From positions 43,544,918-43,608,917 of the forward strand of contig OX439006.1 of NCBI GenBank assembly GCA_949316495.1: 64,000 bases of DNA, given 5' to 3'. This DNA comes from Amphiduros pacificus (lineage: Eukaryota > Annelida > Polychaeta > Phyllodocida > Hesionidae). Every line of letters begins with the position of its first letter. The first letter of the stretch is position 1. A program made the translations under genes and the position numbers. The notes beneath the pieces were generated by a model. It was not told where the DNA came from, did no database searches, and saw nothing but the letters and a program-made list of their open reading frames with translations. Shown in pieces: positions 46,966 to 59,535 of the stretch.

Positions 46966-47485
46966 TGACTTCTGTGGTTTCATGACTGCTTTAAATAGGG
47001 TGATGAAATGAGAATAATGCCTTTTATATAGTTATTTGGTGGATAAGATTTCTGGCTGCTGATGGAAAAATCTAGAAATAATCTGAATCGATGAACACAT
47101 TACAAGTAATATATACATGACTCACATACCATAATGCTGACAAAAGAAGCCCCCTAGAAGTGCGTATCACTACCAAATGCACATTTTGTTAGGCATAATC
47201 GGAAATATACCAAACTAGTTGCTAATGAAGTAGAAAGTAAGGTAAATAATTCAATAATAGTCTTGCATCTATCCAACATATATTCAGTTCAATTGATGAC
47301 ATCATGGTAATCAATTATTGATCTCTCTTGTGAGTCATCAAACCACTAAATTAATCATCAACCTCTTCATAATATAATATATAAAGTGTTTGCATTATAA
47401 TCAAGTGAATATATTTCATACATCTTTAGTCTTTGGTTGTAAGAGAAATCAAGCACAATTTCAACCTATATTCAGCCATCTTGAT

Positions 47486-47723
47486 AGGACACGGGCCGTG
47501 GCACAGTTGGTTACCAGCTTAATTACTAGCACCAGTTCCTCTGTGGTGATCCAAAGGTCGTGGGTTCGAACCCCGGCTGTGCCGAGATTGAACTCATGAT
47601 ACAATTTCCCATATGAGCTGAGGCCTGTGCCTAAAGGGTTAACCCGTTGTCCTTGTAAATTTGTGACCGGGAGGGTTGTCATGTCAAGGACCTGCGACAT
47701 GACAATTCAGTAAGGCAGCACTA
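47486..47723 (+). mobile_element. tRNA-derived SINE (family S1), left part of a split copy
   Basis: The tRNA-like head carries an A-box-like GTGGCACAGTTGGT and a B box GGTTCGAACCC, then the body TTGAACTCATGATACAATTT. It breaks at GCAGCACTA, where the 7.5-kb element enters. Its target duplication AGCCATCTTGAT lies at 47474-47485 and again at 55336-55347. Confidence 0.85.
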
Positions 47724-48289
47724 CAGTAGAGCCCGAAGTGTACGCTCCATTTTAACGCGATGTCGTCAACCCGATGTATCGTGATGAATCTCACATGGAT
47801 CGTTTATCATTCCTGGTGGTGTTAATGTGAATGTCCCACATGGGACTTCACAACGCGATGAACCCCTCATTAAACTGTCAAGCCAGGTCTGCAATACCTC
47901 TACACCCTTCATTTTAGAAGCCCCTTTAAGAAACCAGGATATTCAATTTAGACACATGTAGATTGGATCATAGTAGAATGCAGGGTGAAAGGGCAGGATT
48001 AAAACTTTATTGGCTCTAAAATTGATATGCTCATTTTCTCAAATACTGCAAACCAAATTGTGAAATATAACATTGAGGTTCATGGTGAGATTTCCAATAA
48101 GAAAATGACCATTTAAATGTTAAAGTATGATTACAGTGAAGGCAAGGGGTTAATCCAACCCATGGAGGGCATGTTGTGGGAGATTGCTATCTTGGCATGT
48201 GTTGGGGGTCATAATGTTTATCTTGATAATGGCTACTGTACTTGTTGAGGTGCATTTAAGTTTCATTTAACTGACACTTGTTTTCCCCT

Positions 48290-48293
<4 letters not shown>

Positions 48294-48357
<64 letters not shown>
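48294..48357. repeat. (TA)n microsatellite inside the 7.5-kb element
   Basis: About 31 uninterrupted TA units. Confidence 0.95.
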
Positions 48358-48361
<4 letters not shown>

Positions 48362-48493
48362 AAATATGGTGTGACATATGGTGTGCTTCGGTATCTCCAC
48401 TTTCTCACTGATGAGGACATATAAGTATCATAACAAGACAGAGTATTAATACATCCCACTTTAAGTAATCTTGATAATGTGGTTGTTGCATAC

Positions 48494-48495
<2 letters not shown>

Positions 48496-48569
<74 letters not shown>

Positions 48570-48570
48570 G
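48496..48570. repeat. (ATT)n microsatellite inside the 7.5-kb element
   Basis: About 25 uninterrupted ATT units; the - strand gives a run of Asn codons. Confidence 0.95.
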
Positions 48571-48599
48571 AGTAGATAAATGAAGGATGAGTTTTGTAT

Positions 48600-49370
48600 T
48601 AAGAACATAAATGAATAGCATGACTACATTATTGAAGCCAGATAAAGCATGACTACGGTATTGAGATGAAATAAGACTACAATATTGAGTAAATGACACA
48701 TGGCTTTTGTATTGATGATAAAGATGAAGCATGCCTATAATTGATGGACGAAGCATGACTTTTGAATTGATGACTAAGAAAAAGCATGAAATGCATGACA
48801 AAAATCAAGCATACAAGACTACAGAATTGATGACACCGATAAAGCATAAATGTTTGACATAAAGGAAACATGATTACAGTATTGAGTAGATATGTGAAGC
48901 AAGAATTTCATATTGATAACAGAGATGAAGCATGACTTGATATTGATGACATAGAGTAAGCATGACTTTAGTAGACAGATGAAGCATGACTTTTGTATTG
49001 ATGACATACATGAACCATGACTGCAGTATTGAGAAGACAGATGAAGAATGACTGCAGTATTGATGGATGGATGAAGCATGACTGCAGTATTGATGACATA
49101 GAGTAAGCATGATTACTGTATTGAGTAGATAGATGAAGCACAAATTTTGATAATAAAGACGAAACATGACTGCAGTATTGGTGACATAGATTAAACATGA
49201 CTGCAGTATCAATGACGACAAATGGACATGACTGCTGGATTGATGAGATAAATGTTGGATGACTGCAGCATTAAGATAAAGCATGAATTTTGTATTGATG
49301 ACACAGATGAAGCGTGGCCTTTGTATTGATAATATAGATGTGGCATGACTGCAGTACTGAGAAGACCAGA
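48600..49370. repeat. degenerate minisatellite of about 31 bp inside the 7.5-kb element
   Basis: Loose units around GCATGACTGCAGTATTGATG and ACATAGATGAA, about 24 copies of uneven length. Confidence 0.8.
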
Positions 49371-50129
49371 AAACTGATGTATTAGAATATGATACAACTT
49401 TGAAGCTTTTGTGGCATAAATGAATGTGATTATGAGCAGTAATGAGGGAAGTGTGCCATGGTCAACCCTTAATGTGTGCTGGGGCGGTGGTGTGTTACTA
49501 ATGACCCTCAAGTCTTGAGAACATATTTGCACCATACAAGAAGTACTTTTATCTTTTAGTTTGACCACTTATTTATCCTGAAATAAAAAATGTAATATAT
49601 CTCTATAAACCAAAAACATCCATTTAGTGCATCATTAACTCAATAGCAAAAGGATATATTTCTAAAATATTACTCCAAAGAGTTTTAAATGCAAGGCAGA
49701 GTGAATGGTGACAATGTTATCACACAAATGTATCAATGTCAGAAGCAACCCATAGTACAGCCCTGTGTAGGAGGTTTATTGTTATATCCTCTGGCTCCCG
49801 CCATGACTGATATATAAAGATCGAATATCAACAGACATCCTTGTGATCAGAGAAGCAAGACAACACTTTTGCTGGACAGGGGTAAATCAGTGCAATTCTG
49901 CCCTTGTCCAAAGTTCAGATATTACTTCATTTGATAGTCAACATTCATGACAATGACAATTCAGTGATTAAATAATATCCATCCTGCAAATCAGAGTGAA
50001 TAATTAGTCAAGTGATCAGAAGAAATTTTCAATATCGTGAAAAAGGAAACATTTCTGTTTGAGTGTGTGATCAGGCAATTTATCAAGATTAGACATATTT
50101 GATCACAATCAAACCTTACAAATGTGAGC

Positions 50130-53100
50130 TTTGTCCAAACAGAAAAAAAATCAAAATCTTCAAATAAAGGCGCAGTGAATATTTACAAATTATATTTTAC
50201 ATTCAAATAAAGACATTTGACTATTCACAGGCCAATATCTAATCTATATTCCATATAATGTTGCATATAAAGCTGATATTTCAGTTTGATAGCATGATCA
50301 GACATCAACTTTAACATCTCTCAGACTCATATCACAATAAATCTGTTCTGTAGGCACAAAGAAATATGAACAGCCATGTTCTATCAAAATTTCAAAAGAC
50401 TTCATTGTATCATAGCATAAGTTGGTGTGCAACTATTGAATGGCATCTATGACCTAACTCAAAATCCTCAAATAACTGTACAATGAATATTTAGTATTAA
50501 CACTGCACATCAAACAACAGACATGTAACTATTTACAGGTAAAGATCCTATCTATATATCTCATAATGTGTCATATAGAGCTGATATTCCAGTTTGATAG
50601 TAGGACCAGGCATCAATTTTCACATATCGAAGACTCATATCATGATAAAACTATTTTGAAGTAATGCATTTTCATCATCAGGCATGTGAGATTTCATCAT
50701 CAGGCATGTGGACATAATTAAATCTAAACAATTTTAGCCATATTTTATCAAGACTTTAACAATGATTAATGTGTCAGACCATAAAACTGTGTGCGGCCAC
50801 TGAGAATGACATCAGGTATCAATTTTTAGATCTTACAGATTCAAATCACAATAAAACAGTTTTGCAGGCGGTGATTATATCCTCAGGTATGTAGAAAAAA
50901 GAAAATAATAACAGTTTCAGCTATGTTCTATCAAAACCTTTAAAAAATCCATTGTATCACAGCATGTCCTATAATGTCTCATATAGAGCTGATATTTCAG
51001 TTTGATAGCATGACCAGACATCAATTTTAACGTCGCTCGGGCTGATATCACAATAAATCTGTTCTGTAGGCAATATATTGATAGGATTTTATCCTCAGGT
51101 ATGTAGACACAATGAAATATGAACAATTTCAGCCATGTTTTATCAAATTAAAAAAAAATACATTGTATCACAGCATAAAATGGTGTGTGACTACTGAAAA
51201 TGACATCTATGAGCTCTGTTTTAATAGAAAAATAATTCAAAATCCTCAAATAACTGTGCAATGAGTATATAGTATTAACATTGCACACCAGAATATAATC
51301 ATTTGAATATTCAGAGGTCAATATCTTATCCATATTCCTCATAATGTCTCATATAGAGCTAATATTTCAGTTTGATAGCATGACCAGGCATCGGTTTTAA
51401 CATCTCTTGGGCTCATATCACAATTAAACTGTTCTGTAGGCAATATATTTTGGGGATTATATCCTCAGGTATGTGGACACAATGAAATATGAACAATTTC
51501 AGCCATATTTTATCAAAATTTCAAAAATATTCATTGCTTCACGGCATAAAATGATGTGCGACGACTGAAAAATGGGATCTATGAGCTCTGTCTGAATAAA
51601 GAAATAATTCAAAATCCTCAAATAAAATTTTTTTTTTAAATCATTGCATCAAACCATAAAATTGTGTGCGGCCACTGAGAATGACATCGGGTATCAATTT
51701 TAATATCTTTTAGATTCCAGTCACAATGAGACAGTTTTGCAGGCATTGTATTTTGGTGAATTTATCCTCAGGTATGTCGACAAAAGAAAATAATAACAGT
51801 TTCAGCTTTATTTTATCAAAATTTAAAAAAAAATCCATTGTATCACAGCTTAAATGGTGTGTGACTACTGAAAATGACATCTATGAGCTCTGTCTTTATA
51901 GAGAAATGATTCAAAATCCTCAAATAACTGTGCAATGAGTATATAGTATTAACATTGCACATCAAAATATAATCGTTTGAATATTTAGAGGTCAATATCT
52001 TATCCATATTCCTCATAATGTCTCGTATAGAAATGATATTTCAATTTGATAGCATGACCAGGCACCAATTTTAACATCTTTGAGACTCATATCACAATAA
52101 AACTGTCCTGTAGGCAAAGTATATTGGTGATTTTATCCTCAGGTATGTAGACACAATGAAATATGAACAATTTCAGGTATATTTTATCAAAATTTCAAAA
52201 ATATTCATTGCTTCACAGCATAAAATGATGTGCGACTACTGAGTAATGGTATCTATGAGCTCTATCTTAATAAAGAAATAATTCAAAATCCTCAAATAAC
52301 TGTGCAATGACGATCTAATATTATTATTGTACATCAAAACAAAGACATTTCACTATTCATAGTTCAATATCTTATCCACATGTCCTATAATGTCTCATAT
52401 AGAGCTGATATTTCAGTTTGAAAGCATGACCAGACATCAATTTTAACATCTCTTGGGCTCATATCACAACTAAACAGTTCTGTAGGCAATACATTTCAGG
52501 GATTTTATCCTCAGGTTTGTAGACACAATGAAATATGAACATTTTCAAATATGATTTATCAAAATTTCAAAAAATTCCATTGTATCACAGCATAAAATAA
52601 TGTGTGACTACTGAATATGACATCTATAAGCTCTGTCTTAATGGAGTAATTATTCAAAATCTTCAAATAACTGTGCAATAAATGTCAAGTATTAACATTG
52701 CACATTAACATATAGACATGTAGCTATTTGAAGGTCAAAATCCTATCTATATATCTCATAATGTCTCATATAGAGCTGATATTCCGCATTGATAGTGTGA
52801 CCAGGCATCAATTTTAACATCTCTCAGACAAGTATCAAGATAAGTCTGTTTTGCAGGCAATGTATTTTGGTGAGTTCATCCTCAGGCATGTAGAGACAAT
52901 CAAATCTAAACAATTTTAGCCATATTCTATCAAGAGATTTAAAAAAATATTGCATCAGACCATAAAATTGTGTGTGGCCACTGAGAATGACATCAAGTGT
53001 TAATTTTAAGATCTTTCAGATTCAAATCATAATAAGACAATTTTGCAGGCAGTGATTTTATCCTCGAGTATGTAGACAAAAGAAAATAATAACAGTTTCA

Positions 53101-53410
53101 GCTATGTTTTATCAAAATCTTAAAAATATTCCATTGTATCAAAGCATAAAATGGTGTGTGACTACTGAAAATGACATCTATGAGCTCTGTCATATACCTC
53201 ATAATGTGTCATATAATGCTGATATTTCAGTCTGATTGTGTGACCAGGCATCAATATCAGATTCATATCGTGATAAAATGTTTTACAGAAATGTATAAAG
53301 TGATTTCACAATCAGACATGAAGACATAATGAAATGTTAACTGTTTCAGACATTTTTAGCAAAATTGGTAGAAAATTAAATGCTGAAATTAGATTTATTA
53401 AATTGTAAGA
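50130..53410. repeat. satellite of about 370 bp, about 9 units, inside the 7.5-kb element
   Basis: The phrase GAGCTGATATTTCAGTTTGA recurs at about 50270, 50580, 50985, 51355, 52028, 52401, 52773 and 53217. Several spacings are 370-373 bp; others show unit deletions or merged units. Each unit also carries CCTCAGGTATGTAGACA, TTGTATCACAGCATAAAAT and TTCAAAATCCTCAAATAACT. Confidence 0.85.
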
Positions 53411-53779
53411 ATCTGCAAAAAGACCTTAAAATGGTGTATGGTGAGTGAAATATGTGCTGCCTGGCAATTCCACTCGGAAAATGGGTCAGGTTCACAACTT
53501 TCACTCTGTGGGTTTACTCCCCTGCCACCTGTGATATCTAAATTTACCAGCAGCCTGCCTGAATGCCACTTCTGCCCCCCTCCCATATCCTCTTTGACCA
53601 CCCATCTGTGGTCAGTGTACTATATCCACAACCTGCAACCTAACACCACATCAAAATGTGACTAAATTGTTTCCACAGTGCATCATAGCCATAATCACTT
53701 GATACAAAGATTTATCCTGTGGGACAATTTTACATACTTTCATTATTAATATAACATATTCTCTGCAAAGTCACATCCT

Positions 53780-54230
53780 TAGTGTACTGTCAAAGCAGTG
53801 TGATCCTCTCCTTCACTACTGGTCTGTTTATCCCTCACCACTATATGATCCACTCCCTCATCACTGGAATGTCGATCCCTCAACATTATGTGATCCTCTC
53901 CTTCATCTTGGCCTGTTCATTTCTCACCACTGTCCCTCCCACACCACTATGTGACAATATCCCCCCTCATTACTGGACTGTCCCTCCCTCACTACTCTGT
54001 GACCCTCTCCCTTATTACTGGACTGTCCCTCCCTCCCTCCCTACACTATGTGACCCCTCCCTCATATCATTGATCTGTTCATTACTCAACACAATGTGAT
54101 CCTCTCCCTTATTACTGGACTGTCCCTCCCTCACTACTCTGTGATCCTTTCCCTTATTACTGGACTGTCCCTCCCTCACCACAATGTGACCCTCTCCTTT
54201 ATTACTGGACTGTCCCTCCCTTGAGTCAAA
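53780..54230. repeat. degenerate minisatellite of about 42 bp inside the 7.5-kb element
   Basis: Units around TATGTGATCCTCTCCCTTAT and TACTGGACTGTCCCTCCCTC, about 10 copies. Confidence 0.75.
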
Positions 54231-55250
54231 TACAGGTAATTTATCATTGATGAGATATGCAGGATCTGATTAAATATGCTAATTTTCTGAAAGAATATAA
54301 ATATTTCACTACAAATAATTCATGATCTATTTGGAATTTATTTTTAAAAAAATACTGTTATTTTAGCCAAAGATCATTTCAATATTTTTGTGCCAATAAC
54401 AGTCTGCTGAACACCTCTGTTTACATACTATATGAGTGCTGCACATGTGCACCACATTAACAGTGTTCACATTGGTACAGTGCAGTATCTAAGCATGACG
54501 GGTAATGGCATGTCTTGAGGAGTTGCATACCCCATTACCCAAATCAGTGTGAAATGATAATGACTTTAATCTTTCACTGCTTAACCCTCATGCTGATATA
54601 CTTTATGCCTTTCATGACTTTATGTAACAGAGCTTTTGTGGAATATTCTTTTGGGAATCAGGATATATTAAGTAATTTCTTGAAAATAAACCAATATTGA
54701 TTTTAAACTGAGACCTTAGACTGAAAACAAGCATGTTCAACATTCATATAAGAAATACGAGTACTTTAGGTGTTTAAGTAACAGGAAGCATGTTATGATT
54801 ATATCTTGTATATCATGACCACTCACACATGCATATTCATTTAAACAAAATAACATGGTTTTTATAGTAACCTTACAAATAAGCAATTTAGTGTGAATTT
54901 TTTTTAATTGCAAATTTCCCTCATAATATGTTGAAAGGAAAATAATAATAAAACGAAAAATATGACATGTTCACAGGAAAATTATTAAATAAAGAAGAAT
55001 GATATTAATTTCAAAGTAAATGTTGGAATACCAGGCAAGGAAGTTGTAAATGCAATTCACACCACAGTCAAAGGTGGGTGCTTGCCCACTTAGATTTATG
55101 TTTGATGAAGAAACAGGATCCCCGTTGTAACGCGTTAAACCCCCAATTAAGAGAAGGCAGAAAAGTCTTGACAGTTTTATGGGATTTTTATTGCCGATGT
55201 ATTGCCACCAATCTCGCGATATAACGTGGCGTACTCTTTGGGCTCTACTG

Positions 55251-55335
55251 TATATCTGCTACAAGTAGGTCTCATCACAAAATGACTGAAATAATGTTGA
55301 AAGTGATGTAAAACCCCAAACAAACAAACAAACAA
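55251..55335 (+). mobile_element. SINE S1, right part of the split copy
   Basis: It continues exactly where the left part stops (TATCTGCTACAAGTAGGTCT) and ends in GTAAAACCCC and an AAAC-repeat tail. It is followed by AGCCATCTTGAT, the same 12 bp that precede the SINE head at 47474. Confidence 0.85.
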
Positions 55336-55612
55336 AGCCATCTTGATTTCTAATGTGAATGAACTCAGTGAGTACATTAGTATGTTAGCTCCCTTTGAAA
55401 CCTACATCCTACCGGACTGCTTTACATATGACTTCTTCAGAAAAATGCATAGCACTCCAGTCAGACTTTATTACGATTTTCTCGAGTTCAGGTTAAATAT
55501 AAGGAAATATGTCTATGAACATTATATGACACACGTCCTATTCAATGAAAGTAATAACATGCTTACCATATATACCTACCTAGAAAGAATCAACTATCAA
55601 ATGGTGTCTTAA

Positions 55613-56945
55613 ATGGTCAATAATTTTAACTTAGACTGCTCTCTGAAATTACTAAATAGCTTCTTTCATAAAATAACTTGATACGTTGATAAAGATCTTG
55701 ACCATTTCTGTGATTTACCACGAGAAGATTATAATATACTTTTCAATGTGGCACAGTGGGTAAAACGTTTGTCGCCCATGCTAAAGGTCTGAGGCTCAAT
55801 TCCCTGTCGGGACAAGTACTTTTTCATGCTAAAGATGAAATCTTCATATTGGGATTTTATTTGAGCAATATGCATGTCACAATAGATAGATTTGAAATTT
55901 TTTGTACATACAAACGTGCGTGTAAAAGAATGACTGTATACAGAATACAAATATGGAATTTTTATATTAGAATTTTATTTGAGCTTAGACACATTTGCAC
56001 ACAACTATAACATGGAAAGTTTGGTCCATAATTTTAACTTGGGCTGCTCTTTGCATTTACTGAAAAGCTTCTTTCATAAAATAACTTGATTTAGTGACAA
56101 AGATCTTGACCATTTCTGTGATTTACCAGTGAGAAAGTAACATTGCATTGTCAAGACGTCTGTCTTCCATGCTTAAGTTCTGAGGTTCAAATCCTAGTTG
56201 GGATATCTTTATATTGGGGTTTTATTTGAGCGATATGCATGCCAGAACATATAGAATTGAATAGTTCTTTGTTTGTTTATGTGGGGTTTTACATCACTTT
56301 CAACATTATATCAGTCATTTTGTGATGAGACCTACTTGTAGCAGATATAGTGCTGCCTCACTGAATTGTCATGTCGCAGGTCCTAATTTTACAAGGACAA
56401 CAGGTTAACCCTTTTGGCACGGGCCTCAGCTCATTTGGGAAATTGTATCATGAGTTCAACCTCGAATAATTCTTTGTCAATGTTAAAAAGTGTAAAAAAT
56501 AATAACTTCATATTGGGATTATATGAGCTCAGATCTTTTTGCAAAGAAATTATAACAAGATTATATCATGGATTTTAAACTTTGAGTAAGGTGGTCATGC
56601 CTTTGTGTAAGGTGGTCATGACTTTGAGTAGGGTGGTCATAACTTTGAGTAAGGTGGTAATGAGGCCAGCCTTGAGCACACATGAACATGTCCAGTACAA
56701 TGCAATAGTTCCAAATATTTAGCATCAGCTTGTGTCTCACATCTTTCATGATATGGTTTGACCATTTCTTCTTGGCAAGATTGCTCACTCAACATTTTGC
56801 CTGGATTCACATGCCAATACAAACATGGACTGTTTTATGACAATTTATCAACACCTAACACATTCCTTCAGACAACATTCATTCTTGTATATAATTCACC
56901 TGATCAGTATATTATCATTCCAAAACAATAATCAGGAGTTTTCAA
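55613..56945 (+). repeat. long dispersed repeat E, copy 2, partly duplicated in tandem
   Basis: Related to 34440-35680. Within it a block of about 115 bp (TTCTTTCATAAAATAACTTG, AAAGATCTTGACCATTTCTG) occurs at about 55613 and again at about 56015, so a unit of about 410 bp was duplicated. Each block is followed by the tRNA-like head and the TTTTATTTGAGCAATATGCA body. SINE S1 was later inserted at 56272. Confidence 0.6.
56272..56463 (-). mobile_element. 5'-truncated SINE S1 inside the long dispersed repeat
   Basis: It is flanked by GAATAGTTCTTTG (56259-56271) and GAATAATTCTTTG (56464-56476), one mismatch apart. The head, including the B box, is absent and a stretch near the GTCCTTGACATGAC segment is shortened. 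Confidence 0.8.
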
Positions 56946-57015
56946 TAATAATAAATAAAATTTATATAGCGCATATACCAGACAGAAGTCTGTTCAAAGC
57001 GCTTAAATACCATTT
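56945..57015 (+). repeat. ATAGCGC-type dispersed repeat fragment
   Basis: TTTATATAGCGCATATACC and TTCAAAGCGCTTA form the pair of motifs found in a short repeat common in marine invertebrate genomes (recalled). Confidence 0.4.
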
Positions 57016-57499
57016 TGTCATGATGAAAATCATCAATCACATGTCACCTGTATGTGTATTTCTCTGAAAACCAGTGAGGGTAAATCATGCTTTTCAATTT
57101 CTTCCAATACTTCCCTTGTAGCAATATAAACGTTTCATCACACCCAGTGTTCCCAGTGTCCATTTCCAAGGGCTTGTCCTTTACCTCCCACCAAAAATGC
57201 CACATTTTTAGAGGTTCATCTTGTTCTTGTTGTGTTGTCCAAGATAGGCCAAAAATGTGCTCACATGTACACATATCACTTCTTGGAAATGGTATCAATA
57301 CCTCCAAAATAGTTCTCTAGTTTCACAGTTGTTTTGACAGTACTATGTGGAATTAGAATTTCTAATCCTATAAAACTATTCAAATATTGCAATCATTACT
57401 TTAATTGTCAAATATAACCACAGCTTGAATGGAGAAATATTTGTAGTAGGTGTTTATATGGTGATTATCTTAACATGTGAAAGTGACCACACACACCAT

Positions 57500-57855
57500 A
57501 ACCTCCATAACAGGAATTCTTTCTCATATCAGTCCCTGCCACTAAAGGTATAAAGCTGCGCACAGGATCGGTCGCAAGACATTAGTATGGATAATTATCT
57601 GGAGGTCCACTGATTGGTGAAAGAATATAAATAGATTTGTTTTGTACATGCAGTGGTACCGATTCGTTAGTTTGTGTGTCAGACACCTGATTACATTTTA
57701 TAACCTGATGTTTGTCATTTTAGATTTGATATCTTTATGAGCAAGGCATGTATTTATGACTCGGGGAATTCCAAACTTTGAATGAGATAAAAAAACAAGG
57801 CAATGACTGCAGAGGTAGTAATTGAATATCACCTATGTAATGCAGAGTACACACC
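57500..57855 (+). repeat. dispersed repeat C, near-full copy
   Basis: CTCCATAACAGGAATTCTTT, CATATCAGTCCCTGCCACTA, CTGCGCACAGGATCGGTCGC, then ACACCTGATTACATTTTATA and AATGCAGAGTA follow in the same order as at 23320. Confidence 0.65.
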
Positions 57856-57995
57856 CCACTAATCTGAGTAATAATCTCAGCAAGCAAGTGGGGCATTTTG
57901 GCTCAAGGGAAAAACGCGTCATGTGTCAAATCCATATTGTCACAAAAATCACACCCCACTTATCTGAGTACTGATTTCAGCAAGCAAGCGTTCTC
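57856..57995 (+). repeat. dispersed repeat D, two partial units
   Basis: CCCCACTAATCTGAGTAATA and CCCCACTTATCTGAGTACTG occur about 100 bp apart, each followed by a CAGCAAGCAAG phrase. The first continues to ATTTTGGCTCAAGGGAAAAA. Confidence 0.4.
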
Positions 57996-59535
57996 ATCAT
58001 GGTGCCAGCACACATTTTAATCTCTATCGCTCCATTTTGTTCAGCTGATGTTTGCTGCAGTTTATGCGCGTATGAAACGTCATGCAGAGCCACAATAACA
58101 TGTTTGGGAATCATAAGTACTCAGAATAATGAATCATTATCACAATTGCATGCCTTTCATTTTCCAACACGAAGAGCTTCATTAAAAATGCTCAGTGCAT
58201 GGGCCGTGTGAGGTGTTGCATTCCTTACGTGGCTGATGCCAGACACACCACAATGGCAGCCTACCTGTGCAACCTCCTCAACACGTAACCATGACCACGT
58301 ACCTCTCCACACATTGCTTGATGTCCAATATTAAAGCTACTGTGGAACAGGTGGGATAACATGAGCTTTTTGCATATATGCTTATAGCAAGATAGGATAA
58401 TTATCTACATTTTATCTATGTGAAATCTGCCTCAATATAATATTATTTCTCAAGCAGCTGTCGACAAAATAGCAAACATTTGACATGAAATAGGTGTGAA
58501 AAATTAAGGGGTTTTGTGTAATCTTAGGGTACAAGTGGGACATAGACCTTTCTCACACGTTTATTCAAATCTCCTAATAGTTTTCACACAAATGTCACGT
58601 GAGTAAGCAATTTTCTAAAGACTTTGGATTCTCACAAGACAGTCAAAGTTATGTATTGTTAAATAAACAGTTGTATATATATAAACACGAGTCAAGCTAG
58701 GCTAATCTGTCACCAAAATGTTCATCAAGATGAATACCCCTTAAATTCTATGTCAAAATACATTATATAAATTGAAAATATATTGTTAACAAAATTATGC
58801 TAACATTTTAAATGTAGTGTAATCTTTACAATTGGTATTACTAAAAGCTTTAATGACATATCACCCCACATCCCACACTGGGATAAGAGGAAATATGACA
58901 AGAACCGTGATATTCCACCGTCCTGCACTGCAGAAACATGTTCAGATGAACACCAATATTGGTGGTGTTGTTATCATGCTGTGCATGGTCACTTAGGCGT
59001 TGACCAATAATGCTCCATAAACCATCAGGCTTGACCTGGCCATTACATCTGGTCAGAATATTTCAACAAAATAAGCTTACCTTATATTGCAAATATTACA
59101 TGTCCATGTTTATCTGTGTATCAAGGTGATATGGTCATTGAGATATGGTCAAATTATATTGGAATAGATATCTATTGATGGATACGCCTAACCCGTGGCC
59201 GTTTAAGAGCTGTCCAAAGGTTTGTTTGCGCGCCAGTGTATTTGCTATCTGTGCCAACTTAATCAATCTGTCTGTAGCTTTGTTACCACGCAATTCTATA
59301 CCAATGGCATCGCTTTGGAAACCATTATGCTAAACAAGGTTTTTTAAGATGGACAGAAAAAAACTCGAAGTTTGTTGATGCGATATCTACTTTATGTTTT
59401 TGTTCGAAAGATGATAATGCTTGTCGCACTCCCTGACAACCAACAGAAATGAGGTAACATTCAGTCTTAATTATTCTAATTTGCTACGGGAAAAAACTGA
59501 CACAGTCACAGTATGAAGATAAGTTAACCGCAAGA
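57996..59535. other. intergenic, no gene seen
   Basis: AT-rich. A 62-codon frame on the - strand (about 58860-59050: CNGQVKPDGLWSIIGQRLSD) looks slightly protein-like but has no start, splice or family support. Confidence 0.45.

Larger units (their letters stand above)
47724..55250. mobile_element. 7.5-kb pogo/Tigger-like element loaded with tandem repeats
   Basis: The ends CAGTAGAGCCCGAAGTGTAC (left) and, reversed, CAGTAGAGCCCAAAGAGTAC (right) match at 20 of the first 22 positions. Weaker pairing runs further in, including AAACTGTCAAG about 140 bp from each end. TA flanks both ends and is the duplicated TA of a SINE (GCAGCAC-TA before, TA-TATCTGC after). TA targets and CAGTAGA-type termini are typical of pogo/Tigger members of Tc1/mariner. 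No transposase was recognised; the interior is AT-run, ATT-run, minisatellites and a satellite of about 370 bp. Confidence 0.8.

Noticed and set aside
48289-48801. 170-codon - frame with a poly-Asn run
   Set aside because: Produced by the ATT and TA microsatellites.
55343-55612. 89-codon + frame just right of the split SINE
   Set aside because: AT-rich with no family; continuing it to the left flank gives only a weak acceptor-like TAG. Kept as unexplained.
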